A program made the translations under genes and the position numbers. Positions 21,338 through 35,724 of a stretch of 64,000 bases of DNA are shown here, piece after piece. The notes under the pieces were generated by a model. It saw nothing but the letters and a program-made list of their open reading frames with translations, did not search any database and had not been told where the DNA came from. The stretch's first letter is position 1, and the number at the start of each line of letters is the position of its first letter. Source of the DNA: Mycolicibacterium celeriflavum (GTDB lineage Bacteria > Actinomycetota > Actinomycetes > Mycobacteriales > Mycobacteriaceae); the NCBI RefSeq assembly GCF_010731795.1, contig NZ_AP022591.1, forward strand, positions 1,116,001 through 1,180,000. Reading direction: 5' to 3'.

Positions 21338-22189
21338 ATGTGGTGTCCCAGTGTTTCGTTGTCGGTGTGGGCCAACGCCTGGCTTGCGGGCGCGGCCGCT
21401 CCTGACGATGTCCTCGACGCGCTATCGCTATGGGCGCCAAAGCATTCGGTTACGGCGTACGACTCCGTCGCGGCCGGTGCGACCGGGCTGCCGTGGCCGG
21501 ACCTCGTCGACGCGGGGGCGATGTCGCTCCTGCAGACGCTGCGCACCGCGGCGGGTCCCGGCGCGACGGCGCCGCCGATCAGGTTGGCGCTGCCGGTCCC
21601 GGGCGACGTGCGCGGCCTGCCCGCGGGCACGCAGTTTCAGCGCGATGCGGTGACCGCGGGTGAGGCCATCATCGTCTCCGGCGCGGGGTCGATCGGCCTG
21701 GTGCCGGATTTCGAGTACGACGAACTCGACGTCGACGACGAATTCGACCGTGAGCCGGGTGGCCTGTCGTGGACCGTGTACTCGGTCCCGGCCGACGCGT
21801 CCACGGCCCCGGAGTATTTGGACCTCGGCGACGCGGAATACGCCCTGCGTTCGGCGGTTCGGTCGGCGGCCGAGGCGCTGGGAACATTGCGGGCGGGCGC
21901 GGCGGACATCGACGTCGAGGATCCGCGCGGACTCGTCGAGCAGGTGCTGGAATCGACGCGCGTGCACCGGTTTCCCGACCATGCACCGAGCCGGGCCCTG
22001 CGGGTGCTGGAGAACGCCGCGCACGTCGACGCGATCATCTCGGTCAGCTCCGGGCTGATCCCAATCGGGCTGCACAGCTCCGCTGAGGTGCAGATCGCCA
22101 GCGATGCGCTGCGGCCGCTGTCGACGGTGGTGCGCTCCGCGCGAATCGCCGCCGTCGACGCGATCCTGCACTCACCCTGGCGGGGCTAG
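21338..22189 (+). CDS. Conserved hypothetical actinobacterial protein (Rv1486c-like)
   Basis: A 283-residue protein of unknown function matching the position and character of M. tuberculosis Rv1486c. No signal peptide, membrane span or catalytic motif was recognised; it has an acidic central stretch ([13 protein letters not shown]) and mixed alpha/beta composition. A TACACT -10-like element (21323-21328) lies 9 bases before the ATG, so the message may have almost no leader; GTGTA-ACAAC-TACAC around it is a short inverted repeat. Its stop codon shares the CTAG at 22186-22189 with the ferrochelatase stop on the other strand. Confidence 0.8.
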   Translation: MWCPSVSLSVWANAWLAGAAAPDDVLDALSLWAPKHSVTAYDSVAAGATGLPWPDLVDAGAMSLLQTLRTAAGPGATAPPIRLALPVPGDVRGLPAGTQFQRDAVTAGEAIIVSGAGSIGLVPDFEYDELDVDDEFDREPGGLSWTVYSVPADASTAPEYLDLGDAEYALRSAVRSAAEALGTLRAGAADIDVEDPRGLVEQVLESTRVHRFPDHAPSRALRVLENAAHVDAIISVSSGLIPIGLHSSAEVQIASDALRPLSTVVRSARIAAVDAILHSPWRG

Positions 22190-23193
22190 CCGGCGCAGGC
22201 CGGCGTGCACACCACACCGTCCACCGAGTAACCCTGCAGCGGTGGCGGATCGGCGCCCGGCACTCGTGTCGGGGCGCGGCCGTCCCGCAACTCGGCGAGC
22301 AGATCTGCGGCCACCAGGGCGAGGTCGGCGTTGGGTGTCGCGGCTCGGGCGAACGCCACGCCGGCTTCCTGGGCCTGCAGCCGAAGCTCGTGGTCGAGGT
22401 CCCAGACCACCTCGATGTGGTCGGCGACGAAACCGATGGGGCAGATGACGACGGCCTTGGTTCCGCGCTGGGCGAGCGCCGACAGATGGTCGGCCACATC
22501 GGGTTCCAGCCATGGCACCTGCGGCGGACCCGAACGTGACTGCCACACCTGGTCGTGTTCCCGGTAGCCTGCCGCGGCTGCGACGAGCTTCGACGCGTAG
22601 GCCACCTGGCGCTCGTAAAGGTTTGTGCCGCAACGGGACCGGGCCGCGAGCGGAATCGAGTGGGCGGTGAACACCAGGCGGGCGCCGTCGGGCACCGTCC
22701 GCGCGGCGGCGGTGACCGCATCGGCGAACACCTGCACGAACAGCGGATGGTCGAAGTACTGGCGCAGCTTGATCAGCTGGGGCGCCGCGTCGCCCGCCGC
22801 CCGCCGTCCCCTCGCGATGTCCTCGACGTACTGCGTGCAGCTCGAGTAGCCGCCCCACGCCGAGGTCGCGAACACCGCTGCGCGGCGCACCCCATCGTCA
22901 CGCATGGCGGTGACGGCATCCTCGACATAGGGCGCCCAGTTGCGGTTGCCGAAGTACACCGGCACGTCGGTGTGGGCGCGCAACCGCTCGATCACCGCTC
23001 GGTTGATGCCGTTGATCGGCGAGACGCCGCCGAAGTGCAGATAATGCTCGGCCACGGCGGCCAGCCGCTCCCGTGGAATTCCCCGACCCCGGGTGACGTT
23101 CTCCAAGAACGGCATCACGTCGTCGGGGCGTTCCGGACCACCGAACGAAAGCAGCAGCACGGCATCAAAAGCCGAGTCGGCGGAGCGGCCCAT
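22186..23193 (-). CDS. hemH: Ferrochelatase (coproporphyrin type)
   Basis: Inserts ferrous iron into a porphyrin in the last steps of heme synthesis; in actinobacteria the substrate is coproporphyrin III. The protein has 335 residues with [18 protein letters not shown] at the start, [11 protein letters not shown] (conserved histidine) at ~175-185 and [18 protein letters not shown] near the C-terminus. Mycobacterial enzymes carry a [2Fe-2S] cluster; candidate ligands here are Cys188 and the C-terminal Cys329 and Cys333 (VVCTPAC). It follows inhA by 3 bases, the M. tuberculosis order mabA-inhA-hemZ. Confidence 0.95.
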   Translation of the reverse strand: MGRSADSAFDAVLLLSFGGPERPDDVMPFLENVTRGRGIPRERLAAVAEHYLHFGGVSPINGINRAVIERLRAHTDVPVYFGNRNWAPYVEDAVTAMRDDGVRRAAVFATSAWGGYSSCTQYVEDIARGRRAAGDAAPQLIKLRQYFDHPLFVQVFADAVTAAARTVPDGARLVFTAHSIPLAARSRCGTNLYERQVAYASKLVAAAAGYREHDQVWQSRSGPPQVPWLEPDVADHLSALAQRGTKAVVICPIGFVADHIEVVWDLDHELRLQAQEAGVAFARAATPNADLALVAADLLAELRDGRAPTRVPGADPPPLQGYSVDGVVCTPACAG

Positions 23194-23196
23194 TCC

Positions 23197-24006
23197 CTAT
23201 AACAGCTGTGTGCTGGCGCCGCCGTCGGCGTAGACGACGGTGCCGGTGGTGGCCGGCAGCCATTCCGAGATCAGCGCCAGCACGGTCTTGGCCACCGGCG
23301 TCGGATCCTTCATGTTCCAGCCCAGCGGTGCACGCTGATCCCAGCCTTCTTCGAGCAACCTGATCTGGTCGCCGGCGTCGTCGCCGAGCGCTCCCCCGAC
23401 GATCGCGCTCATCGCCAACGTCCGAATGGGGCCCGCGGCAACCAGATTCGAGCGCACTCCGTAAGGGCCGGCCTCCCTGGCAACGAACCGGTTGACCGAT
23501 TCCAGCGCGCTCTTGGCCACGGTCATCCAGTTGTACGCCGGCATCGCCCTGGTCGGGTCGAAGTCCATGCCGACGATCCCGCCGCCGCGATTCATGATCG
23601 GCAGCAGCGCCTTGGCCAACGAGGCATACGAGTAGGCCGAGATGTGAATGCCCTTCGACACGTCCTCATACGGCGCGTCGAAGAACGGGTTGATGCCCAT
23701 CCCCGACTGCGGCATGTAGCCGATCGAGTGCACCACGCCGTCGAGTTTGTTGCCCTCGCCGATGATCTCGGTCACCCGGTCGGCCAGCGTGTCGAGGTGC
23801 TCGGGGTTCTGCACGTCGAGTTCCAGCAGTGGAGCCGGACTCGGAAGTCTGTCGGCGATCCGCTGGATCAGCTTCAACCGGTCGAACCCGGTCAGTACCA
23901 GCTCGGCGCCCTCCTCCTGCGCCACCCGCGCGATGTGGAACGCGATCGAGGAGTCGGTGATGATCCCCGTGACGAGGATGCGCTTGCCTTCCAGAAACCC
24001 TGCCAT
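23197..24006 (-). CDS. inhA: NADH-dependent enoyl-ACP reductase InhA
   Basis: Reduces enoyl-ACP in the FAS-II cycle that elongates mycolic acid precursors; it is the target of activated isoniazid. From the ATG at 24006 it has 269 residues, the same length as the M. tuberculosis enzyme, and aligns along its whole length from memory. The cofactor loop [11 protein letters not shown] is intact, Ser94 (VVHSIGY) is wild-type, and the catalytic Tyr158 and Lys165 are in YNWMTVAK. No resistance-type substitution was seen at Ser94. The longer frame upstream runs into mabA and is not used. It is 16 bases after mabA and probably shares its transcript. Confidence 0.98.
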   Translation of the reverse strand: MAGFLEGKRILVTGIITDSSIAFHIARVAQEEGAELVLTGFDRLKLIQRIADRLPSPAPLLELDVQNPEHLDTLADRVTEIIGEGNKLDGVVHSIGYMPQSGMGINPFFDAPYEDVSKGIHISAYSYASLAKALLPIMNRGGGIVGMDFDPTRAMPAYNWMTVAKSALESVNRFVAREAGPYGVRSNLVAAGPIRTLAMSAIVGGALGDDAGDQIRLLEEGWDQRAPLGWNMKDPTPVAKTVLALISEWLPATTGTVVYADGGASTQLL

Positions 24007-24022
24007 GTCTGTCCTTATCTTC

Positions 24023-24866
<844 letters not shown>

Positions 24867-25877
24867 TCACAATGGCAGCCGGCGGTTGATCAGCAGGCTC
24901 GCCACGGCCGCGACTGCAGCGACCAGGGCGCCGAGCCGCAGCCAACCGCTGGTCGCCTCGCCGCGCACAGTCTCGTAGCCGATCTGATCTTGGAGGGTCT
25001 CGTACACCTTGTTCAGCTCGTCGAGGTTGGCGGCGGTGTAGGCGTCGCCTCCCGAAAGCTGGGCGATCTTCTCCATGCCTTCGTCGTCGACCGGCACCGG
25101 AACCCGCTCGTTGTTGACCTCGACCGACCCGTTGGGAGTGCCGAACGAGATGGTGGAGATCGGCACGCCCTGGTCCTTGGCGGCCCGCGCCGCGGTGAAC
25201 GCGCCCTTCGGATTGTCCGGGTTCGACGGGACGGTCTCCTTGCCGTCGGAGAACAGCACGATCCGCGCCGGGGGGGGCGTGTCACCGCCACCGATCACGG
25301 CCCCGACGGTGGAGATCGACGAGAGCGCGGTGAAGATGGCCTCGCCGGTGGCGGTGCGGTCGGCGACCTGCAGATTGTCGATGGCGCGCCGGCTCGCGTC
25401 GCGGTTGGTGGTCGGCGACACCAGCACCGTCGCGGTGCCGGCATAGGCGATGACTCCCAGGTTGATGCCTGGAGTGAGCTCGTCGACGAATTTCTTCGAC
25501 GCCTCCTGTGCGGCGGCCAGCCGGCTGGGTTCGACGTCGGTGGCGCGCATGGATTGCGACACGTCGATCGCCAGGATCACCACCGCACGATTACGCGGGA
25601 GCCGTTGGTCGTGCGTCGGCCCGGCCAGCGCAATCGTGCACAGTAGCAGGGCGATCGCCAGCAGCGCCGCCGGCACGTGGCGCCACGGGCTCGGGCGCTT
25701 CGGCGCCACGCTGTCGAGTGACTCGGTGTTGGCGAACTGCTGCAGTCGCCTGCGCCGAGCGAATTGGGCGGCGACGTACAACCCGACCAGCACCACCAGG
25801 ACGACCAGGAACAGCAGGAACCACCAGATGTGCTGAAATCCCGTGAGCGATACCGGCCCCAGCAGCGGAAGCGTCAT
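24867..25877 (-). CDS. VWA-domain membrane protein, copy A (diverged)
   Basis: A 336-residue protein with N-terminal membrane spans ([19 protein letters not shown] and [19 protein letters not shown]), a von Willebrand A domain at ~90-290 with the metal-site motif DVSQS and LFSDGKET, and a C-terminal span ending NRRLPL. Such proteins work with MoxR ATPases as chaperone or co-chaperone systems at the membrane. It is a tandem paralogue of the next gene, 23 bases upstream of it, and is the more diverged copy (for example [12 protein letters not shown] versus [12 protein letters not shown]) compared with M. tuberculosis Rv1481 as recalled. It lies last in ripA-ripB-moxR-DUF58-VWA-VWA, next to mabA. 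Confidence 0.93.
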   Translation of the reverse strand: MTLPLLGPVSLTGFQHIWWFLLFLVVLVVLVGLYVAAQFARRRRLQQFANTESLDSVAPKRPSPWRHVPAALLAIALLLCTIALAGPTHDQRLPRNRAVVILAIDVSQSMRATDVEPSRLAAAQEASKKFVDELTPGINLGVIAYAGTATVLVSPTTNRDASRRAIDNLQVADRTATGEAIFTALSSISTVGAVIGGGDTPPPARIVLFSDGKETVPSNPDNPKGAFTAARAAKDQGVPISTISFGTPNGSVEVNNERVPVPVDDEGMEKIAQLSGGDAYTAANLDELNKVYETLQDQIGYETVRGEATSGWLRLGALVAAVAAVASLLINRRLPL

Positions 25878-25900
25878 GTCAGCTCGTCATCCCTTGCGAG

Positions 25901-26908
25901 TCAGTTCGGCAGCCGGCGGTTGATGAACAGCGCCGCCAGGGTCGCCAGCGCGAGCGCCAACGCCCCGAGACGCAGCCAGCCGACACTCGCGTCGCCTCTG
26001 ATCGTCTCGTAGCCGATCTGCTGCTGCAGGTTGGCGTAGACCTCACGCAGCTGTTCGAGGCTGGACGCGGTGAATGCCTCACCGCCGGACAGATCGGCGA
26101 TCTTTTTGAGCATTTCGTCGTCGACGGGCACCGGCTGGCGTTGGTCGTTGATCTCCACGTAGCCGTAGGGGGTGCCGAACGAGATCGTCGAGATCGGCAC
26201 GCCCTGGTCCTTCGCGGTGCGGGCGGCGGTGTAGGCACCCTTGGGGTTGTCGGGGTTCGACGGCACGGTCTCCTTGCCGTCGGAGAACAACACGATGCGC
26301 GCCGGCGGCGGTTCGTCACCGCCGCCGATCACCGCCCCGACCGTGGCGATCGCCTGCAGCGCGGTGAAGATGCCCTCACCGGTGGCCGTGCGGTCGGCGA
26401 ACTGCAGTTTGTCGATCGCGGCCTTGGTGGCCTCACGGCCGGTGGTCGGCGACACCAGGACGGTCGCCGTGCCGGCATACGAGATCAGCCCGAGGTTGAT
26501 ACCGGGGGTGAGCTCGTCGGCGAACTGTTTGGACGCCTCCTGGGCCGCGGCCATGCGGTTCGGTGCGACGTCGGTGGCCCGCATCGACTGCGACACGTCC
26601 ATGACGAGCATCACCACCGCGCGGTTACGCGGTATGCGCACATCGTGCGTCGGACCGGCCATCGCCACCGTGAGGAACACCAGCGCAATCACGAGCAGAA
26701 TCGCCGGCACATGCCGCCAGCGCGTAGCTCGTTTCGGCGCAACACTTTCCAGCAACTCCATGTTGGCGAACCGCAACATCCGCCGGTGCCGGGCCAGCTG
26801 GACGACGATGTAGAGCCCGACGATGCCGAGCACCGCGAGAAGGAACAGGAAGAACCAGGCGTTTTCGAAGCCCGACAGCGTCATCGGACCGAGCAACGGC
26901 AATGTCAT
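25901..26908 (-). CDS. VWA-domain membrane protein, copy B (Rv1481-like)
   Basis: A 335-residue homologue of copy A with the same architecture: N-terminal spans, a VWA domain containing [10 protein letters not shown], and a C-terminal anchor ending NRRLPN. Its sequence follows M. tuberculosis Rv1481 closely ([14 protein letters not shown] start, [29 protein letters not shown]), so this is probably the ancestral copy. It is 30 bases downstream of the DUF58 gene, and the moxR-DUF58-VWA trio is a standard MoxR cassette. The metal-site residues are intact in both copies. Confidence 0.95.
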   Translation of the reverse strand: MTLPLLGPMTLSGFENAWFFLFLLAVLGIVGLYIVVQLARHRRMLRFANMELLESVAPKRATRWRHVPAILLVIALVFLTVAMAGPTHDVRIPRNRAVVMLVMDVSQSMRATDVAPNRMAAAQEASKQFADELTPGINLGLISYAGTATVLVSPTTGREATKAAIDKLQFADRTATGEGIFTALQAIATVGAVIGGGDEPPPARIVLFSDGKETVPSNPDNPKGAYTAARTAKDQGVPISTISFGTPYGYVEINDQRQPVPVDDEMLKKIADLSGGEAFTASSLEQLREVYANLQQQIGYETIRGDASVGWLRLGALALALATLAALFINRRLPN

Positions 26909-26938
26909 GTGCGCCTAATCATTTCGCGACAATCCGAT

Positions 26939-27882
26939 CTAGACACGGCCCGCCAGCGCGCCGCGTCTGCGGTTGGCGACGAACCGGACGACGTCGGCGA
27001 TCCAGTCGCGGTCGGTGCGCAACGACAGCAGCGGCGCGTCACATCGTCGCAACGTCCTGGCCACCTCTGCCCGGTGGGCGGCCGCGGCCCGTTCGAAGTC
27101 GTCGCGCAACTGCTCGTCGATGGTGAACTCGCGGGTCGCACCGGTCTCGGCGTCCTGCAGGATCACGTCGCCGACCGGCGGAAGCTCGACGTCGCGCGGG
27201 TCGAGGATCTCGATGCCGAGCACTTCGTGGCGACCGGCGATCGCCCGCAGCGGCCGCATCCAGTTGATCGGGCCGAGGAAGTCGCTGATGATCACCGCCA
27301 TGCCGCGACGACGCTCGGGCCGGCGCAGGGCGTCGATGGCGGCGGACAGGTCACCGCGAACGCCCGCAGGCGCCTTGGGCATCGTCGCGATCGCTCGGAG
27401 CATCTCCTGCTCGTGCATGCGACCCGACAGGGCCGGCACACGCCGCACGGTGTCGCCGTTGGCGATGATCGCGCCGATCCGGTTGCCGCCGCCGCTGTTG
27501 AGGAACGTGATCGCCGCGGCGGCGGCCACCGCGAGGTCACGCTTCTCGCAACCGGTCGTGCCGAAGTCGAGGCTGGCCGACATGTCGACCACCAACCACG
27601 TTTCCAGCTCGCGGTCGGCGATCATCTGTCGCACATGCGGGTGGGTGGTGCGCGCGGTGACCGACCAGTCCATCCGGCGCACGTCGTCGCCGGGCTGGTA
27701 GAGCCGCGACTCCCCCGGCTCCGAACCCGGGCCCGGAAGCAGGCCGAGGTGGTCGCCGTGCAGGACGCCGTCGAGCTTGCGCCGCACCGTCAACTCGAGC
27801 TTGCGCAGCGCCGCCGTCAGCGCGGGGTCACGGATCTCCCCCCGCTTGAGCGACGGCAGATCGACATTGCGTCCGGAGGTGG

Positions 27883-27886
<4 letters not shown>
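26939..27886 (-). CDS. DUF58-domain protein of the MoxR cassette
   Basis: A 315-residue protein of the DUF58 family, a VWA-related fold without clear membrane spans here. The signature RLYQPGDDVRRMDWSVTART is at ~61-80; VDMSASLDFG resembles a metal-site-like motif. It overlaps moxR by 4 bases (GTGA, GTG start at 27886), so translation is coupled. The MoxR-DUF58-VWA group is thought to mature or remodel envelope or redox proteins; the client is not known. Counterpart: Rv1480. Confidence 0.93.
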
Positions 27887-29034
<1,148 letters not shown>

Positions 29035-29169
29035 CAACGTTCCTTCCACATAACTCGCTGGTCGTAGCGGCGCTGGCCGGTCCGGGCCGCACGCTCGCCG
29101 TCAACTATTCCAGGCACCGGGAAATCCGTCGACGTTGCCCGCAACGTTCAGGTTCGGCTCAGGCTCTGC

Positions 29170-29907
29170 TCAGGATTCGATGATGCGCGCCACGTACGGC
29201 TGCAGGCCCGAGTGACGAACCGGGCTCACCGTGACTTTCCCCGAGTTGCTCGAGGCCTCCAGCATCTGGCCACCGCCGAGGTAGAGGGCGACATGCTGGC
29301 TGCCGCCGGGCCCCCAGAACAGCAGGTCGCCGCGCTTGGCCTGCGACGTCGGCACCTTGCGGCCGGTGTCGTACTGGTCGCCTGAGTACTTGGGGATCAG
29401 CACGCCCACACCCGCGAACGCGAACTGGGTGAAGCCCGAGCAGTCGAAGCCGACGGTGTTGGCACCCGAGTCGATGCCGCGGCTGGGTCCGTTCGGCTTG
29501 CCACCGCCCCACGAGTACGGCACGCCCATCTGCGAGGCGCCCCGGCGGATCACGTACTCGATGGCCTGCGGCCCGCGGACCCGGCCCGGCGCGACGCCGG
29601 CCGTCGCCGCCTCCGGAGGCGCAAGGCCCAGCGTGGACAGGAACTTGCGGCCCAGGTTCATCGTGACTTCGGTGGCCTGCGCGGTCGCGGCGAGCGATGC
29701 GTTGGCGATCGCGAGCGGATCGCCCGGCGCGCCGGCGCTGAGCAGCTTTGGCAACGTGGGATCCCACTGACCGTCGCCGGGCGCCGAGGCGGCGGGCGTG
29801 GCCAGTCCGACAGTCAGCGCAACCGCGGCGAGCAGGAGCGCGCAACCGCCGAGGAAGCGAGTCAGCTTGGAACGCAAGGTATTCCTGTTCCTTTTCAACG
29901 TCACCAT
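29170..29907 (-). CDS. ripB: Secreted NlpC/P60 peptidoglycan endopeptidase RipB
   Basis: Cleaves stem peptides in peptidoglycan. The protein has 245 residues: a signal peptide (basic start, core LLLAAVALTVGLA, cleavage near PAASA), a short linker with the QWDPTLP motif, and an NlpC/P60 domain. The catalytic residues are Cys156 (VGFDCSGF), His205 (SQHVALYLG) and Glu217. There is no coiled-coil domain, unlike RipA. The ATG at 29907 overlaps the end of ripA, so the two are translationally coupled. Confidence 0.95.
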   Translation of the reverse strand: MVTLKRNRNTLRSKLTRFLGGCALLLAAVALTVGLATPAASAPGDGQWDPTLPKLLSAGAPGDPLAIANASLAATAQATEVTMNLGRKFLSTLGLAPPEAATAGVAPGRVRGPQAIEYVIRRGASQMGVPYSWGGGKPNGPSRGIDSGANTVGFDCSGFTQFAFAGVGVLIPKYSGDQYDTGRKVPTSQAKRGDLLFWGPGGSQHVALYLGGGQMLEASSNSGKVTVSPVRHSGLQPYVARIIES

Positions 29908-31337
29908 TCGATGAGACGAGTCGCGTACGGGGTCATGCCGCTGGTGCGCACCGGTGACACCTTCACCACGGAACCGGTGTAGGGCGCTTCGAGCATCTGT
30001 CCGTCGCCGAGATAGAGGGCCACATGCTGGCTGGCGTTGGGGCCCCAGAACAGCATGTCTCCACGCCGCATCTGCGAGGACGGAACCTTGCGTCCGGCGT
30101 TGTACTGCGAACCCGAGTAGTGGTCGAGCTTGATGCCGACGCCGGCGAACGCGTAGAGCATCAGGCCCGAGCAGTCGAATCCGACTGTGCCGGCGCCGGA
30201 GTCGATGCCCCGGCTCGGCCCGGCGGCGTTTCCGCCGCCCCACGAATACGGCACGCCCAGCTGCGACATGGCCCGCTTGATCACGTACTCGGTGGCCTGC
30301 CTGCCGTAGACCCGGGGAATTGCACCGTTGGTGAAGCCCGGCGAGGGGGCCGCCTCAGGAAGCAGCCCAACCGACTGCAGGAACTTGCGCCCCAGGTCCT
30401 GAGTCACCTGCGCCGAGCTCTGGGCGATACCGAGCACCGCGTTGATGATCGCGATCGGGTCACCGCTGACGAAGGCGCTGGGAATCGCGGGCAGCGTCGG
30501 ATCCCACGGTCCGGCCCAGTTGCCGGTGCCCGGGTCGCGGCCCTGGGGTGCGCGGTCCCAGTTTTGGTTCGCCGGCGCCGCGGCCTGCGCCGGTGCCGCC
30601 GATCCCGCCGGCGTCGCGGGGGCGCTCGCCGCCGGCGCGGAGCTGGCGCGTGCCTGCTCGAGCTTGGCCTGAGCGGCCGCGCGCTCGGCGGTCAGCTTGT
30701 CGAGTTGGGCCTGTTGAGACCGGAACGTCTCCTGCGCATCGGTGAGCGCCGACACCGCCGAGCGCTGGCTGGCTTCGGCCTCGGCGACGGCCTTGTCGGC
30801 GTTCTGCTTGGCCAGTCGCACGGCGGAGTCACGGTTGACCTGCTCGGTGCGGGCCCGCTGCAGATCGGCGATCACCTTCTGCGAGCTGAGCGTCAACGTC
30901 TGCCCGACCGCGGCGGTCTTGACGATGTCGGCGGGGTCGCTCGCGGTCAGGTACGAGTCGGAAGGACCGTTGACGTATGTCGCGGCCGCAAACGAGTCGA
31001 ACCGCTTCTGCGCCTGCTCGATCGCGATGTTGGCGTCTTGGACCCGCTGCCTGCTCGCCTCGACCTCCCGCTGTGCGGCATCGGCATTCTCGCGGGCGGT
31101 CTGCACATCGACGATCGCCTTGTTGACGCTCTCCTGCTGTTGCTGAATCGCGGCGCCGAGGTCCTGCAACTTCTGGTCCGCCTCGGCGACTTCTGCGACG
31201 AGTGCGGCGAGGCTCTCGGGGCTACTGGGCTGGGCGAGGGAAAGGCCGGGGGTGGCCAGCAGCATGACCGCCGCGAGCAGAGCCGCGCAGAACCGTTCAC
31301 ACGGCCGCGTGGCGGATGCGCCAGGGGTGCGTCTCAT
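29901..31337 (-). CDS. ripA: Peptidoglycan endopeptidase RipA
   Basis: Secreted D,L-endopeptidase needed for daughter-cell separation; in M. tuberculosis it works with resuscitation-promoting factors. The 478-residue product has a signal peptide ending LSLAQP, a long coiled-coil domain (~40-240; for example QQQQESVNKAIVDVQTAREN), an alanine/proline-rich linker, and a C-terminal NlpC/P60 domain with Cys389, His438 and Glu450. The spacing of these three equals that in M. tuberculosis RipA, shifted by six. The ATG at 31337 has AGGAG upstream; the longer frame adds a non-secretory prefix and is rejected. It heads ripA-ripB-moxR. Confidence 0.96.
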   Translation of the reverse strand: MRRTPGASATRPCERFCAALLAAVMLLATPGLSLAQPSSPESLAALVAEVAEADQKLQDLGAAIQQQQESVNKAIVDVQTARENADAAQREVEASRQRVQDANIAIEQAQKRFDSFAAATYVNGPSDSYLTASDPADIVKTAAVGQTLTLSSQKVIADLQRARTEQVNRDSAVRLAKQNADKAVAEAEASQRSAVSALTDAQETFRSQQAQLDKLTAERAAAQAKLEQARASSAPAASAPATPAGSAAPAQAAAPANQNWDRAPQGRDPGTGNWAGPWDPTLPAIPSAFVSGDPIAIINAVLGIAQSSAQVTQDLGRKFLQSVGLLPEAAPSPGFTNGAIPRVYGRQATEYVIKRAMSQLGVPYSWGGGNAAGPSRGIDSGAGTVGFDCSGLMLYAFAGVGIKLDHYSGSQYNAGRKVPSSQMRRGDMLFWGPNASQHVALYLGDGQMLEAPYTGSVVKVSPVRTSGMTPYATRLIEW

Positions 31338-31399
31338 CCGACTCAGTTCTCCTATGGCTCTCAGGCGAACGTGCGGACACATTCGTCGGGTGACTGTGC

Positions 31400-31500
31400 G
31401 CAATAGTCACAAAATGCACATCTACAACACAGCTACCGATTGCACCGTACGTCACATCTGACACCAAAGAAACTCAAGTCACAAATTACAAGTTTGTAAT
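31400..31500 (-). promoter_or_regulatory. ripA upstream region: GTCACA repeats and a 16-bp inverted repeat
   Basis: The 246-base gap before ripA contains three copies of GTCACA (plus strand 31406-31411, 31451-31456, 31478-31483) and the inverted repeat ATTACAA-GT-TTGTAAT at 31485-31500. GTCACA is the core of the direct-repeat motif reported for the response regulator MtrA, which is known to control ripA in mycobacteria, so these are candidate MtrA sites. The owner of the palindrome is unknown. The region is unusually AT-rich for this genome. Confidence 0.5.
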
Positions 31501-31583
31501 TGAATGTAGTGTTATCGAGCCGTGACTTCACTACCTGCGAGGCCACCGCGCCCCAGCATCAAAACCGCTGTTGCGCTGCGCAT

Positions 31584-32147
31584 TCAGGACTGAGCGCGGG
31601 AATTCGCGCGCCTGCTGCGAATTTGCAAAAGTCGCGTACCGATAACGGCCGCAACGACTCCCAGAACCACCACGATGGTCAATGCCGTCCACGGAAAGTC
31701 CGGCGTCGTCAACTCGCTGAGAAAATTCTTCGAACCCTGAACCGCGCCACGGCCTTCGGCGACATCCTGACCGGCCTCCAGCGTGGCCCGGTCGAAGGTG
31801 GTGCTGAACGAACCCGACTCGCTTGGGCTGAGCACCAGCACGGTCGACCCGGGAAACGCCTGGCCCACCTCGGTCGCGACATCGCGCAGTGGTGTGTCGA
31901 CCGGCGGGTTCTCGTCGACAACGACGATCTTGAGGTCGATGCCCTGCTGCTGGGCCTTCGCGACCACTTCGGGCAGGCCTTCGTTCTCCGGCGTGGGCGA
32001 GGCGCTCACCCCGTCGTCGCGGACGTCGTCGATGACGAGGTTCATGCACGTGTCGACGGGGGTGGTCGCGGGATCTCGGCCGACCGGCCCACAGACGTCG
32101 GTCGGTATGTATGCCGGCAGAAACGGAAGCACATGCGGTCCGGTCAC
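31584..32147 (-). CDS. Membrane-anchored protein of unknown function (Rv1476-like)
   Basis: A protein of about 187 residues matching M. tuberculosis Rv1476 in place and type. The start is followed by PFLPAYIPTDVC; the middle (GIDLKIVVVDENPPVDTPLRDVAT, STVLVLSPSESGSFS) looks like an alpha/beta domain, and a C-terminal span (FPWTALTIVVVLGVVAAVIG) followed by RSRRANSR anchors it with a short cytoplasmic tail. The GTG at 32147 is preferred; upstream sequence is cysteine- and arginine-rich and unlike the family. Function unknown. It is divergent from acn and upstream of ripA with a 246-base gap. Confidence 0.8.
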   Translation of the reverse strand: MTGPHVLPFLPAYIPTDVCGPVGRDPATTPVDTCMNLVIDDVRDDGVSASPTPENEGLPEVVAKAQQQGIDLKIVVVDENPPVDTPLRDVATEVGQAFPGSTVLVLSPSESGSFSTTFDRATLEAGQDVAEGRGAVQGSKNFLSELTTPDFPWTALTIVVVLGVVAAVIGTRLLQIRSRRANSRAQS

Positions 32148-32227
32148 GCATGAACCGTACGTGATGGGTACCCAGCAGGGTGACAGCACGCGCAGGCGGG
32201 GACAAGACTGAAGACCGACCCTGATTG

Positions 32228-32255
32228 TTTTGCAGGACAAGCGTACTGTTAGAGT
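32228..32255 (+). promoter_or_regulatory. acn promoter with AcnR operator
   Basis: CAGGACAAGCGTACTG at 32233-32248 fits the AcnR consensus from Corynebacterium (CAGNAC-N3-CGTACTG) at every defined position. It lies between a weak -35 (TTTTGC, 32228-32233) and a -10 (TAGAGT, 32250-32255), so a bound repressor would block polymerase. The acnR gene itself is next to acn, which supports the assignment. Confidence 0.8.
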
Positions 32256-32307
32256 TGGAGCGCGGCCGACACAGCCCGTCGGCTGCGAGAACTAGCCGGG
32301 AGTTGAT

Positions 32308-35145
<2,838 letters not shown>

Positions 35146-35154
35146 GTAGACGCG

Positions 35155-35724
35155 TTGCCCCGGGTCACCGACGACCACCTGGCGGCGCGTCGTCGGCAGA
35201 TCCTCGACGGCGCCCGGCGGTGTTTCGCCGAGTACGGCTACGAGAAGGCGACCGTGCGGCGGCTCGAGCAGACGATCGGGCTGTCGCGCGGCGCCATCTT
35301 CCACCACTTCCGGGACAAGGACACGCTGTTCTTCGAGCTGGCCCGTGAGGACGCCCAGCGGATGGCAGACGTCGCCGCGAGGGAGGGCCTCGTCCAAGTG
35401 ATGCGTGACATGCTCGCCGCGCCCGACCAGTTCGACTGGCTGGCCACGCGGCTGGAGATCGCGCGGAAGCTCCGCAACGACCCGGAGTTCCACCGTGGGT
35501 GGTCGGAGCGGTCCGCCGAACTCTCAACGGCCACGCATCAGCGGTTACGGATGCAGAAACAGGCGGGTCGACTGCGTGACGACGTCCCCAGTGCCGTGCT
35601 GCAGACCTATCTCGACCTCGTCCTCGATGGTCTGGTTGCGCGGTTGGCTTCGGGAGACGATCCCGAAAAGCTCAGTGCCGTACTGGACCTGGTCGAGGCA
35701 TCCCTGCGGCAGCGGCCGGACTAG
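35155..35724 (+). CDS. acnR: TetR-family repressor AcnR
   Basis: A 189-residue TetR regulator. The DNA-binding domain is at ~10-60 (RRQILDGARRCFAEYGYEKA, then LEQTIGLSRGAIFHHFRDKD). It matches Corynebacterium AcnR and M. tuberculosis Rv1474c, which repress aconitase and respond to iron or citrate-type ligands. It starts with TTG nine bases after acn and is probably transcribed with it, giving self-limiting control through the operator upstream of acn. Its stop codon shares the CTAG at 35721-35724 with the convergent Rv1473A-like gene. Confidence 0.92.
   Translation: MPRVTDDHLAARRRQILDGARRCFAEYGYEKATVRRLEQTIGLSRGAIFHHFRDKDTLFFELAREDAQRMADVAAREGLVQVMRDMLAAPDQFDWLATRLEIARKLRNDPEFHRGWSERSAELSTATHQRLRMQKQAGRLRDDVPSAVLQTYLDLVLDGLVARLASGDDPEKLSAVLDLVEASLRQRPD

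Noticed and set aside
22568..23202. Plus-strand frame opposite the ferrochelatase
   Set aside because: Shadow frame fully covered by hemH, with no motif.
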